This document shows, in pieces, positions 49,970-58,798 of a stretch of DNA of 64,000 nt. The position numbers and the translations under genes are program-made. How positions within the stretch are numbered: position 1 is the stretch's first letter; every line of letters starts with the position of its first letter. The stretch covers positions 180,681-244,680 of the forward strand of contig NZ_KI271584.1 of assembly GCF_000469325.1 (NCBI RefSeq), read 5' to 3'. The notes beneath the pieces are model-generated. The model searched no databases, had not been told where the DNA came from, and worked only from the letters and a program-made list of their open reading frames with translations. The stretch is from Schleiferilactobacillus shenzhenensis LY-73. Its GTDB lineage: Bacteria; Bacillota; Bacilli; Lactobacillales; Lactobacillaceae.

Positions 49970-51343
49970 TTATTTCACCGACGTATTCAGAATCATGTGC
50001 TCGTTCGTAAACGTCGCGAAGCCGATTTCGTCCATTTCACGGCCGTAACCGGAGTTCTTCACACCGCCGAAGGGCAGCTCCGGCGAGGTGATGAACGGCG
50101 CGTTGATCGTCGTCATCCCGGTTTCGATGCGGCGGGCAATGGCATCAGCGTGGGCCGGGTCTTGGGAGTACACGACGCTGCCCAAGCCATAGCGGGAATC
50201 GTTGGCTAAGGCGATGGCTTCGTCGTCGTTAGTCACTTTGAAGACCTCGGCCACGGGGCCAAAGATTTCTTGGCTGAACAACGGGTTTTGCTTGTCAATG
50301 TCGGTTAGAATCGTGGGCTGGATGAAGGCGCCCGGCAAGTCAATTGGCTGGTTGCCGTACGCGACGTGCGCCCCATGGGCAATGGCCTCATCGATTTGGC
50401 TTTGGACCTTCTCTTTCGCCCGTTCAGAATTCATCGGGGCCAAGGTCGTGGCTGGGTCCATCGGGTCGCCTGGCTGGTATGTCTTGAAGGCCGCTGCCAG
50501 CTGCGCAACGAATTCGTCATAGTGGCTGGCCGGGATAATGAACCGTTTGGACGAGGTGCAGACCTGGCCCACGTTGCGCAGCCGGGCGTTGGGGGCGGCT
50601 TGGTAGACGGCGTCCCAGTCGGCATCTTCCAGGGCGATGAAGACATCGGTCCCGCCCAGCTCCATCGACGATTTCTTAAGTTGCTTGCCTGCTTCTTGAG
50701 CGACTGATGCGCCGCCCCTTTCTGACCCCGTCAAGGCGACCCCGGAGACCCGGGGATCCGCGATGGCCTGGCTGACTTGATCGTAAGAAAGGAACAGATT
50801 CTTGAACGCGCCCTCCGGTGCACCGGCTTCGCGGACCATGTCTTCGAAGGCCGCCGCTGAGCCGGGCGTGTTCGACGCGTGCTTCAGGATCATTGGATTG
50901 CCCACCATGAAGTTCGGGGCGAAGACGCGCATCACTTGGTAGAAAGGAAAGTTCCACGGCTCGACGGCGACGAGCACGCCGGTCGCCTGGCGAATGTAGT
51001 ACGCCTTGCCGTGGCTGCTCGTCAGGGGCTGCGGGGCCATGAAGGCTTCCCCGTGATCCGCAAAATAGTCGGCAATCGTCGCGCAGAGTTCTACTTCGGC
51101 TTCGGCCTCGCCAATCAATTTGCCCATGTCGCGGGTCATAATGGCGGCATAATCGTGTTTCTTCTCCCGCAGTAATTGGGCGACCTTGTGCAAAATCGGC
51201 CCGCGGGCGGCCGGTGCCTGCCGGCGCCAGTCAGTATAGACGCGGTGGCCCTGGGCCAGTGCGTCTTCTAGATCGGCGTCGGTCGCGGCCGGGTATGTTT
51301 TGACCAGTTTGTTCGTATACGGATCAACTGTTTGATATGCCAT
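49970..51343 (-). CDS. NAD(P)-dependent aldehyde dehydrogenase (succinate-semialdehyde type)
   Basis: Aldehyde dehydrogenase of 457 residues. Catalytic Cys262 (VGQVCTSSKRF), general base Glu228 (MELGGTD) and Asn131 (EPWNFPFYQV) are all present, as is the C-terminal PFGGVKNSGYGRE. The protein oxidises aldehydes to acids and resembles the succinate-semialdehyde dehydrogenase branch, without proof of substrate. The ATG at 51343 has TTGGAGGG upstream, and a sigma-A type promoter lies at 51394-51422. Monocistronic. Confidence 0.9.
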   Translation of the reverse strand: MAYQTVDPYTNKLVKTYPAATDADLEDALAQGHRVYTDWRRQAPAARGPILHKVAQLLREKKHDYAAIMTRDMGKLIGEAEAEVELCATIADYFADHGEAFMAPQPLTSSHGKAYYIRQATGVLVAVEPWNFPFYQVMRVFAPNFMVGNPMILKHASNTPGSAAAFEDMVREAGAPEGAFKNLFLSYDQVSQAIADPRVSGVALTGSERGGASVAQEAGKQLKKSSMELGGTDVFIALEDADWDAVYQAAPNARLRNVGQVCTSSKRFIIPASHYDEFVAQLAAAFKTYQPGDPMDPATTLAPMNSERAKEKVQSQIDEAIAHGAHVAYGNQPIDLPGAFIQPTILTDIDKQNPLFSQEIFGPVAEVFKVTNDDEAIALANDSRYGLGSVVYSQDPAHADAIARRIETGMTTINAPFITSPELPFGGVKNSGYGREMDEIGFATFTNEHMILNTSVK

Positions 51344-51393
51344 AAATGGAGCCCTCCAATATGTTTTTTGGTAGCGTCCAATCTACCAATACC

Positions 51394-51422
51394 AGCATAA
51401 ATCTCAATCGGTCAATGTGCAA
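51394..51422 (-). promoter_or_regulatory. Promoter of the aldehyde dehydrogenase gene
   Basis: On the minus strand -35 TTGCAC (51417-51422), a 17-bp spacer, -10 TATGCT (51394-51399). The stretch 51423-51530 shows no gene. Confidence 0.5.
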
Positions 51423-51530
51423 ATCAAGATGTGAAAGCTAACAAAATCAGCTAAATACCCAAATATGCACGGACTATATCATTATTGGTATATCCCAATT
51501 TGAGACGTGTGGATGCATTAGCCAGGATCC

Positions 51531-52553
51531 TTAAGCCCATGGCCCGCTCACCACCACTTTGCCGATCATATGGCCGGATTCCACCAAAGCATGGGCTTGC
51601 CGCAGACTCGCTGCATTCAGCGGCGTGATCGTCTTCGTCAGCGTACACTGGATCGTTCCGGCAGCCAGCAACGCCGCCATGCGGTCCAAGATAGCCCCCT
51701 GGGAATCCAGATCATACCCGTACCAGGACTTGGAATACATCCATTCCCAGGCGAAGGTGGCCCGCTTCTTCGTTAATTTCTGCAAGTCGATGCCCCGCCG
51801 GTTCTCGGTGATGGCCGCGATCCAGCCGTCGGGTCGAATCATCTCGGCGATCTCGGGCCAGTGTTCGTCCAGGTGAGAAAGGTTCAGGATATAATCCACA
51901 TAGCGGTAGCCGGCCTGATGCAGCTGGGCCGGCAGCGGCTGGCGGTGGTTCAGCACGTGGTCCGCGCCGTGCGCCCGGACCCATTGCTGGGATTCCGGCC
52001 GCGATGCCGTGGCCAGTACCTGCAGTCCTGCCCAGTGGGCCAATTGGGTGGCGACGGAACCGACCCCGCCGCTGCCGTTGATGATCAGGATGCTGTGGTT
52101 CGCGTTCTGGTCCGGCTGGTCCGTGGCGATATGCAATTTCTCAAAGAGGGCTTCCCAGGCGGTCAAACTCGTCAGGGGCATGGCCGCCGCTTCAGCGTCC
52201 GTCAGCTGCTTGGGGGCATGGCCGACGATGCGCTCGTCCACCAGCTGATATTCGGCGTCGCTGCCGGGGCGCTTGTAGTTGCCGGCGTAATAGACGCGGT
52301 CGCCCACGTGAAATCGGGTGACGGCACTGCCGACTTGGGTCACCGTGCCGACCGCATCCCAGCCGATGACTTTCGGCTGGGCCAATGTTCCGTGACCGGC
52401 CCGCCGGGTGCCGGTGTCCACGGGGTTCACCGACACCGCTTTGACGTTCACCAGCAGATCATGGCCGGTGGGGGTGGGCTTTGCTAACGTGATATCCACC
52501 AAACTGCGGGGATCACTGATGGGCAGATGCTGCGTGTAACCAATGGCTTTCAT
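51531..52553 (-). CDS. Zinc-type medium-chain reductase, quinone reductase-like
   Basis: NADPH-dependent oxidoreductase of 340 residues: GroES-like N-domain (KVIGWDAVGTVTQVGSAVTRFHVGDRVYYAGNYKRPG) and Rossmann motif INGSGGVGSVATQLA. It is classed as 'zinc-type alcohol dehydrogenase' but lacks the structural zinc cysteines. The same family as the product of 8084-9034. It is divergent from a cysteine-containing HxlR regulator, an arrangement like qorA-qorR, which points to quinone or electrophile response. Confidence 0.85.
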   Translation of the reverse strand: MKAIGYTQHLPISDPRSLVDITLAKPTPTGHDLLVNVKAVSVNPVDTGTRRAGHGTLAQPKVIGWDAVGTVTQVGSAVTRFHVGDRVYYAGNYKRPGSDAEYQLVDERIVGHAPKQLTDAEAAAMPLTSLTAWEALFEKLHIATDQPDQNANHSILIINGSGGVGSVATQLAHWAGLQVLATASRPESQQWVRAHGADHVLNHRQPLPAQLHQAGYRYVDYILNLSHLDEHWPEIAEMIRPDGWIAAITENRRGIDLQKLTKKRATFAWEWMYSKSWYGYDLDSQGAILDRMAALLAAGTIQCTLTKTITPLNAASLRQAHALVESGHMIGKVVVSGPWA

Positions 52554-52569
52554 TTCAATTCCAGCTTTC

Positions 52570-52631
52570 TTACTTACTTAACCTTGCATACCCGATGGTA
52601 AGTGTCCTACTATCGAAATGTAAGTGAGTAA
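52570..52631 (+). promoter_or_regulatory. Overlapping divergent promoters with long inverted repeat
   Basis: Rightward: TTGCAT (52584-52589), 18-bp spacer, TACTAT (52608-52613). Leftward: TTACAT (52618-52623), 17-bp spacer, TACCAT (52595-52600). TTACTTACTTA (52570-52580) and TAAGTGAGTAA (52621-52631) form outer arms with one mismatch, and additional GGTAAGTGT and ATGTAAGTG half-sites lie between. HxlR proteins bind such repeats, so one bound dimer could block both promoters. Confidence 0.6.
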
Positions 52632-52668
52632 AATGTAAGCTATCTGATGTCAGAAAGAAGGCTTGTTG

Positions 52669-53034
52669 ATGAAACGTCACGAAGTCTATGATTGTGCCGC
52701 GGGCTGCCCGGTTCAAAGTACCGTCCAGTTCATCGCCGGTAAATGGAAGAGTGTCATCTTGTACCATCTGCTGCAAGGCGATGCCACGCAGTTCAGTACA
52801 CTCGACCGGGCGATTCCCTCTGTGTCCCCACGCATGCTGGCGTTGCAATTAGCGCAATTAGAAGCGGACGGGATCATCGTGAAGAAATGCGGTCCGGCGG
52901 TGGACAACCGTACTATGGTCTACGCGCTGACACCCTTTGGTCAAACCTTGGCGCCGGTGATTCAGGCCATGGCGGCCTGGGGAACGGCCTATAATGCGGC
53001 CCAGAAGGATAAGCAAGCCGCGGCCGAGCCATAG
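52669..53034 (+). CDS. HxlR-family regulator with N-terminal cysteines
   Basis: Winged-helix regulator of 121 residues. Cys8 and Cys12 (YDCAAGCPV) lie ahead of the HTH, and a third cysteine sits in KKCGPAVDN. Family motif FIAGKWKSVILYHLL is complete. A reactive N-terminal cysteine is how YodB/QorR-type HxlR proteins sense quinones and diamide; that role is inferred. The ATG at 52669 has GAAGG 7 nt upstream. Divergent from the quinone reductase-like gene. Confidence 0.87.
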   Translation: MKRHEVYDCAAGCPVQSTVQFIAGKWKSVILYHLLQGDATQFSTLDRAIPSVSPRMLALQLAQLEADGIIVKKCGPAVDNRTMVYALTPFGQTLAPVIQAMAAWGTAYNAAQKDKQAAAEP

Positions 53035-53133
53035 GCCAGGACGCCGGCCAACCCCGCTCTGGCGGAGCAGCCGCGTCCTGCGCCACTGGCAGACCACCCC
53101 TGGTTTTGCGCGGGTACGTTGTCGTGAGACAAC

Positions 53134-53162
53134 TTGAACAAACAGCAAAATCCCTGTAAACT
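53134..53162 (+). promoter_or_regulatory. Promoter of the heterodimeric ABC exporter operon
   Basis: TTGAAC (53134-53139), a 17-bp spacer, TAAACT (53157-53162). A perfect GTTGTC-n4-GACAAC inverted repeat (53118-53133) ends exactly at the -35 box. The start codon is about 160 bp away, leaving a long leader. Confidence 0.6.
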
Positions 53163-53219
53163 AGGTTCTAATAATTTGCTTTCTTGGTAGTCATCGGAGG
53201 GTTTCCTAATACGGGGGCT

Positions 53220-53265
53220 GGATAAGATGCGGACGGACAAGCCGTTCAATGTCTTATCCTTTTTT
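53220..53265 (+). terminator. Intrinsic terminator in the leader of the ABC exporter (attenuator)
   Basis: GGATAAGA...TCTTATCC stem, with an inner CGG/CCG stretch, followed by TTTTTT (53260-53265). It lies 64 bp before the first ABC start codon and after the promoter at 53134, so it would stop most transcripts unless antitermination occurs. A short in-frame TTG-started leader (about 13 codons, from 53174 in the region of GGAGGG) is possible but its ribosome site is weak. Confidence 0.7.
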
Positions 53266-53329
53266 AATCTCAAAAAGGAAGACCGCCCGGCTGGATACCG
53301 GGACCGGGGAAATGGGAGGATTACGGAAC

Positions 53330-55054
53330 ATGAAGACTTTGCTACCGTACATACGGCGTTACCAAAAAGATGCCTGGCTGGCCACGCTGGCGGTTGTGGC
53401 CTTAGTGTTTGCCACACTTTGGCAGCCGCGCTTGCTGCAGACGGTGATGGATGCTATTTTGCGCAACGATAAGACGACCGTTTGGCAAGAAGGCATCATG
53501 CTGATTGCCTTGGCCTTGCTGGGCATCGCCGCGGGTATCGTGAATACCGTGTATTCTGCCCGTGTCGCCTTAGGGGTGGCGACGGATCTGCGGGCCGACC
53601 TGTATCGCAAGGTGCAGACCTTTGCCTACGCGGATGTGGAAAAGTTTTCTGCCTCTAACCTGGTCGTACGCATGACCAACGATATTAACCAGGTGCAGCA
53701 GATCGTCATGGCCGGTTTCCAGCAGGTCAGCCGGATTCCGCTGCTGTTTGCCGGGGCCTTCATTCTCGCCATGATGACGATGCCGGAACAATGGTGGGTC
53801 CTCCTGATGATGATGGCAATCATCGTCATCGTCAGCTTGTTTTCTTTCCAACGGATGGGGAAATACTTTGCCCAGACCCAGCAGGACATCGAAAACGTGA
53901 ACACCATCGCCCGGGAAAATCTGATGGGGATTCGGGTAGTCAAATCGTTCGTGCAGGAACCGAATGAAATCAAGAAGTTCTCCCGGGCGTCGGACCGCTT
54001 AACGGATGTGACGGCCAAAATCGGCTATCTGTTCGCCATCTTGATGCCGGTGTTCTTCCTGACGGCCAACCTGGCCATCGTTCTCTCTGTCTACTTGGTG
54101 GGCCAAAGTATCACTGCCCATCCGGCGTATTTAGCGGCCATCGTCAGTTTCACGTCGTACCTGATGCAGATCCTCTTTGCCGTCATCAACGGCGGCTTTA
54201 TGATGACCTTTGCCTCCCGGGCAATTATTTCTCTCGGCCGCATCGGTGCCGTGATGAACACGACGCCGAGCATGACCTATGTGCCGGCCAATGATGATAT
54301 TCAGGTCAACGGCGACATTGCTTTCGAGCACGTTACCTTCACTTACCCGGGGGATGAGAAGCCCACGCTGCAAGATGTCAGCTTCAGTATCCATTCTGGC
54401 GACATGCTCGGCATCGTCGGGGCCACCGGATCGGGGAAGACGACGCTGGCCTTGCTGATTGCCCGGCTTTTTGACCCGGACAGCGGCGTGGTCAAGATTG
54501 GCGGTATCGATGTGCGCCAGCTGCCAGAAAAGACCCTCCGGGACACGATTGCCTATGTCCTCCAACGGTCGGCCCTTTTCTCCGGGACCATTGCCGGGAA
54601 CTTAAAACAGGTTCAGCCGGACGCCACGCTGCCCCAGATGAAGTGGGCGGCGAACGTGGCCCAGGCCGCGGAATTCATTGACCGGCTGCCGCAGACCTAC
54701 AACGCCCCGGTGGAGGAACGTTCTTCGAACTTTTCTGGCGGCCAGAAGCAGCGTCTGACGATTACCCGGGGGGTCATCGCCGACCCGAAGATCCTCATTC
54801 TGGATGATGCCACGTCGGCACTGGATGCGCGGTCCGAAAAACTGGTGCAGGAGGCGCTGGACCGGGAATTGAAAAAGACGACCACCATCGTGATCGCCGA
54901 AAAGATCGCCTCGATTTTGCGGGCGGACAAGATCCTGGTTCTGGACCACGGCCGCATCGTCGGCAGCGGCACCCACCACGAACTGGTCCGGAATAATGCC
55001 GTATACCAAGAGATTTATCAGACGCAGAAAGCACGCGAGGAGGGGTTAGCATGA
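53330..55054 (+). CDS. Heterodimeric ABC exporter, degenerate-site subunit (LmrC/BmrC-like)
   Basis: Protein of 574 residues: six-helix membrane domain and nucleotide-binding domain. Walker A GATGSGKTT, signature FSGGQKQRL. Walker B reads KILILDDATSALD, with Asp in place of the catalytic Glu, and the H-loop is VIAEKIAS with Glu for His. This is the non-catalytic site of LmrCD/BmrCD-type pumps. The ATG at 53330 has GGAGG upstream. It overlaps the partner start (ATGA). Likely exports drugs or lipids. Confidence 0.9.
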   Translation: MKTLLPYIRRYQKDAWLATLAVVALVFATLWQPRLLQTVMDAILRNDKTTVWQEGIMLIALALLGIAAGIVNTVYSARVALGVATDLRADLYRKVQTFAYADVEKFSASNLVVRMTNDINQVQQIVMAGFQQVSRIPLLFAGAFILAMMTMPEQWWVLLMMMAIIVIVSLFSFQRMGKYFAQTQQDIENVNTIARENLMGIRVVKSFVQEPNEIKKFSRASDRLTDVTAKIGYLFAILMPVFFLTANLAIVLSVYLVGQSITAHPAYLAAIVSFTSYLMQILFAVINGGFMMTFASRAIISLGRIGAVMNTTPSMTYVPANDDIQVNGDIAFEHVTFTYPGDEKPTLQDVSFSIHSGDMLGIVGATGSGKTTLALLIARLFDPDSGVVKIGGIDVRQLPEKTLRDTIAYVLQRSALFSGTIAGNLKQVQPDATLPQMKWAANVAQAAEFIDRLPQTYNAPVEERSSNFSGGQKQRLTITRGVIADPKILILDDATSALDARSEKLVQEALDRELKKTTTIVIAEKIASILRADKILVLDHGRIVGSGTHHELVRNNAVYQEIYQTQKAREEGLA

Positions 55055-56832
55055 CCGATTTACAAAACGCGGGCCGCTATTACTGGCACTATCTCAAGAA
55101 ATACTGGTTCGGCTTCCTCGTGACGATCGTGCTCATCAGTATTTCCACCGCGTGTATCGTCATCGCCCCGACCTATTTGGGCCGGGCGATCGAAGAATTG
55201 ACCCAGTATCTCCAGTTGTGGACCAATCCCGCCACCCGGCCCCAGGACAGCTTCGGCGCCTTCCACACCACCCTGTGGATCTACCTGGCCCTCTATCTGG
55301 GCGACGCCAGCAGTATCTTTATTTCCAGCCTGGTCCTGGCCCGCATCACTGCGTATTCCACGGGGACGATGCGCGTCGGTCTGTTCCGCAAGATGCAGCG
55401 GATGCAGGTCCGCTATTTCGACGCCCACAGCGATGGCGACATCCTCGCCCGCTACACATCAGACCTGGATAATATTTTCAACGCACTCAACCAGGCCTTG
55501 ATTGAGATCTTTCTCTCCGTCGCCCAATTCATCGGCCTGCTGATCGTGATGTTCGCCCAGAACGTGACGATGGCCCTGGTCACCATGGCGTCCACGCCGG
55601 TCGCCCTGGTCATCGCCGCCTACGTGATGAAGAAAGCCGGTACGGCCGTTAATCGCCAGCAGGATGACATTGGCCAGCTGAACGGTTATATCAACGAACA
55701 GATCACCGGGCAGAAAATGATCATCACCAACGGCCTCCAGCAGGATTCGGTCAAGGGCTTCACCCGTTACAACGACCGGGTGCGTTCGTCTGCACTGAGC
55801 GGGCAGATCTGGTCCGGCATCTTGAACCCGCTGATGCAGGGCATGTCGCTGCTGAATACGGCCATCGTCATCTTCTTCGGCTCCTGGCTGGCCTTGAACG
55901 GCAGCCTGTCCACCGGCGCCGCCCTGGCTCTGGTGGTCGTGTTCGTTAACTACGCCCAGCAGTATTATCAGCCGATCATGTCGCTGACCAGCCTGTACGG
56001 GATGATCCAGCTGGCCATCACCGGCGCCCGCCGGGTCGATGAAGTGCGCAACCAGCCGGACGAGGTGAATCCCGCCGATGGCCTGCCGCTTAACGGCATC
56101 CAGCATGACGTGCAGATTAAGGACGTGCACTTCAGTTACAACCCGGGCAAGGAGATCCTCCACGGCGTGTCGATCACCTTGCATAAGGGAGAAATGGTCG
56201 CCCTGGTCGGGCCCACCGGTTCTGGCAAGACCACAGTGATGAACTTGTTGAACCGGTTCTACGACGTGGACAGCGGCGCCATTACCATTGATGGCACCGA
56301 TATTCGCCGGTTCGACCTGCACGCGCTGCGAGCTAACGTGGGCATCGTCCTGCAAGACCCCCAGCTGTTCACGGGAACCATTGCGGATAATATCCGGTAC
56401 GGTGATCCCACCGCTGCGATGGATCGGGTCATTGATGCGGCCCAGCAAGCCAATATCCACGACTTCATCATGAGCCTGCCCCAACAGTACGAGACCACTG
56501 TATCGGACGAGCAGAACATTTTCTCGGCTGGTCAAAAACAACTGATGTCGATTGCGCGGACGATCCTGACCAACCCGGCGCTGCTGATTCTGGATGAGGC
56601 GACGTCAAACGTGGACACGGTCACCGAGGCCAATATCCAAGCCGCCATGGACAACGTCATGCAGGGCCGCACCAGCTTCGTCATTGCCCACCGGCTGAAA
56701 ACGATTCTGAATGCGGACAAGATCGTCGTTCTGAAAGACGGCACGATCATTGAGCAGGGCAACCACCACGAATTGTTAGAAGAGAACGGCTTCTACGCCG
56801 AGCTGTACCATAACCAGATGGTGTTTGAGTAA
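55051..56832 (+). CDS. Heterodimeric ABC exporter, catalytic subunit (LmrD/BmrD-like)
   Basis: Protein of 593 residues: six membrane helices and a nucleotide-binding domain with Walker A GPTGSGKTT, Walker B LLILDEATSNVD with catalytic Glu, H-loop VIAHRLK. Its signature is FSAGQKQLM, the degenerate form that faces the partner's weak site. The pair therefore has one active and one inactive ATP site, as expected for this class. The ATG at 55051 overlaps the first subunit. Operon ends here; no clear terminator follows. Confidence 0.92.
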   Translation: MTDLQNAGRYYWHYLKKYWFGFLVTIVLISISTACIVIAPTYLGRAIEELTQYLQLWTNPATRPQDSFGAFHTTLWIYLALYLGDASSIFISSLVLARITAYSTGTMRVGLFRKMQRMQVRYFDAHSDGDILARYTSDLDNIFNALNQALIEIFLSVAQFIGLLIVMFAQNVTMALVTMASTPVALVIAAYVMKKAGTAVNRQQDDIGQLNGYINEQITGQKMIITNGLQQDSVKGFTRYNDRVRSSALSGQIWSGILNPLMQGMSLLNTAIVIFFGSWLALNGSLSTGAALALVVVFVNYAQQYYQPIMSLTSLYGMIQLAITGARRVDEVRNQPDEVNPADGLPLNGIQHDVQIKDVHFSYNPGKEILHGVSITLHKGEMVALVGPTGSGKTTVMNLLNRFYDVDSGAITIDGTDIRRFDLHALRANVGIVLQDPQLFTGTIADNIRYGDPTAAMDRVIDAAQQANIHDFIMSLPQQYETTVSDEQNIFSAGQKQLMSIARTILTNPALLILDEATSNVDTVTEANIQAAMDNVMQGRTSFVIAHRLKTILNADKIVVLKDGTIIEQGNHHELLEENGFYAELYHNQMVFE

Positions 56833-56880
56833 ATGTCGGCGGGCCTTCCAAAAAATGAGCGTTCGATCGGATCTTTTCTG

Positions 56881-56908
56881 TTGACTTCTGCCAGATTATT
56901 TGTAAAAT
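56881..56908 (+). promoter_or_regulatory. Promoter of the brnQ T-box leader
   Basis: TTGACT (56881-56886), a 16-bp spacer, TAAAAT (56903-56908), about 30 bp before the first T-box stem. Confidence 0.5.
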
Positions 56909-56934
56909 GGGTGAAAATAAAAGACATCATTAAA

Positions 56935-57202
56935 AACGATGAGTAGAAGAGTACCGGATGGGCAGTGTCGTCAGCGAGTCTCGATTGGTGCAAGGAGACC
57001 TCTGCCTGCTTGGGAAAGTAGTCTATGAGTTGTCCTTGCGACTGCGGAAGCAAGGTCTGGGATTGCCCATTACAGCAAGCGCGTATCGCCCTCTGGAGGC
57101 CGTACGCAGTGAGGCCGTTAACGGTGACGTGAACGGTGAAATAAGGTGGTACAGTGCGGCAATCCGCGCCCTTAACAGGTTTGACTGTGGGGGCGTTTTT
57201 TT
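56935..57202 (+). promoter_or_regulatory. T-box riboswitch leader of brnQ
   Basis: The leader contains the Stem I marker GAAGAGTACC (56946-56955), a distal loop element GATTGGTGCAAGG, a small hairpin CCTTGC/GCAAGG (57034-57055), and the T-box sequence AAGGTGGTACAGTGCGG (57143-57159), one base off the canonical GGTGGNACCGCG type. An intrinsic terminator CGCCC...GGGCG with TTTTTTT follows (57166-57202). Uncharged tRNA should pair with the T-box and stop termination. A GTC (Val) codon at 57021-57023 is a possible specifier; I could not fix it. Confidence 0.8.
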
Positions 57203-57291
57203 ATGGCCCAAAACATCAATTTAAGCCGGCGCCACTAGCCGATCACCTGATCAGCCGACACCCATGTCATTATAAAATGGAGGAATTCTCA

Positions 57292-58677
57292 ATGTCCGAA
57301 CAACCGAAATTAACAAAACGGCAATACCTTACCCTGGGTTCATTGTTATTAGGCATGTTTTTTGGGGCGGGGAATCTGATATTCCCCATCCATCTGGGTC
57401 AGCTCGCTGGCGATGCGTGGCTGCCCGCCGCAGTCGGTTTTTTGCTATCGGCTATTCTGCTGCCCCTGCTCGCGATTATGGCCATCAGCCTCACCCGGGC
57501 CAGCAGTATGTACGACTTGGCCCGGCCGGTGGGCCACGGCTTCGCTTTGTTTTTCCTTTTGGCGACCCACGCGAGTCTTGGCCTCCTCATTGCGTCACCC
57601 CGGACGGCGACGGTGAGTTACACCATCGGGATTGCCCCATTCCTGGGCAAAGGGCAACAGCAAATCGGGTTACTGATCTTCTCGTTTCTCTTTTTCCTGA
57701 CCACTTTTTGTCTGGCCTGGAACGAAAGTAAAATCACGACGTACATTGGCAAATTATTGAACCCGCTTTTTCTGATTTTGCTGGCCGCGATCTTCTTCTG
57801 GGCCTTTCTCATTAAGGGCGATATCCGGGCGGTGAGCACCACGGGGAACGCAAAATTGATCAGCAGTAATCTCATCAACGGCTTCCTCCAGGGATACAAC
57901 ACGATGGATGCCTTGGCGGGTCTCGGTTTTGGGGTGACAATCATCACCGCACTCAAATTAATGGGCTTGCATCATGCGGGTGGTCGGGCCAAAGCCGTCG
58001 CCAAAGTGGGCTCCTTGGCGATGGGATTGGAAGCTGTCATTTATGTGCTCTTGATCATGCTAGGGGCGATCAGTCTTCGCTTTTCTAAACTGACTGAGAA
58101 CGGCGGTACCGCGTTCAATCAGATTATGACCCATTACACGGGCCTGGCCGGTACCGCATTACTGGAGGCGATGACTTTATTAGCCTGTTTAACCACCGCC
58201 ATCGGTTTGGTCACGTCCTTTTCCCAGGACCTCGGTCACCGCTTCCCTCGGCTGGGGTACCACTTCTTCCTGCCAGTCACCGCCATTGGGGCGTTCTTCA
58301 TTGCGAATTTTGGCTTGGATCAGATTATTGCGTACTCCACGCCCATTCTGATGCTGCTGTACCCGTTAGCGATTGCCTTGATCCTGCTGGGCCTGCTTCA
58401 TCCGTGGATTGGCAAAAATACGCGGATCTATAAGGTGACGGTGGGGTTCACGGTGATTCCCGCCTTGCTGGATGCTGTGCATGCGCTGCCTGCTGGTCTG
58501 GCGCGTCTCCCGTTCTTTGCGGCGATTCAGCATTTCGCCACATCCTTTATCCCCTGGTACACGATTGGCATGGACTTTGTGCCGTTTATCGCCGTTGGGT
58601 TCCTGGGCGGTCTGATCGCCGCGAAATTGAGCGGGGTTAAGCTGGCGCCTGATTTGCCGGATTCTGATCAAGACTAG
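57292..58677 (+). CDS. brnQ: Branched-chain amino acid carrier (LIV-II type)
   Basis: Membrane transporter of 461 residues with about 12 helices, importing Leu/Ile/Val with Na+ or H+. The N-terminus LTLGSLLLGMFFGAGNLIFPIHLGQLAGD is the family hallmark; other marks are FLQGYNTMDALAGLGFG and the C-terminal GFLGGLIAAKLSG. The start is the ATG at 57292 with GGAGG; the frame is open upstream to 57154 but passes through the leader. Controlled by the T-box ahead of it. Confidence 0.93.
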   Translation: MSEQPKLTKRQYLTLGSLLLGMFFGAGNLIFPIHLGQLAGDAWLPAAVGFLLSAILLPLLAIMAISLTRASSMYDLARPVGHGFALFFLLATHASLGLLIASPRTATVSYTIGIAPFLGKGQQQIGLLIFSFLFFLTTFCLAWNESKITTYIGKLLNPLFLILLAAIFFWAFLIKGDIRAVSTTGNAKLISSNLINGFLQGYNTMDALAGLGFGVTIITALKLMGLHHAGGRAKAVAKVGSLAMGLEAVIYVLLIMLGAISLRFSKLTENGGTAFNQIMTHYTGLAGTALLEAMTLLACLTTAIGLVTSFSQDLGHRFPRLGYHFFLPVTAIGAFFIANFGLDQIIAYSTPILMLLYPLAIALILLGLLHPWIGKNTRIYKVTVGFTVIPALLDAVHALPAGLARLPFFAAIQHFATSFIPWYTIGMDFVPFIAVGFLGGLIAAKLSGVKLAPDLPDSDQD

Positions 58678-58798
58678 ATTTTCTGATTGAAAGCGAGGAA
58701 ACTCAGAGGTGGATGCTTTTCGACCGCGAAGGACCAGGCGGGCGCTATTGTCTGGTTAAACGAAACCACTAACGAACAGATTATTAAGGAGCGGAATC

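Noticed and set aside
53227..53472. Open frame overlapping the start of the first LmrC-like gene
   Set aside because: It starts inside the terminator hairpin and runs out of frame across the well-supported ABC start at 53330.
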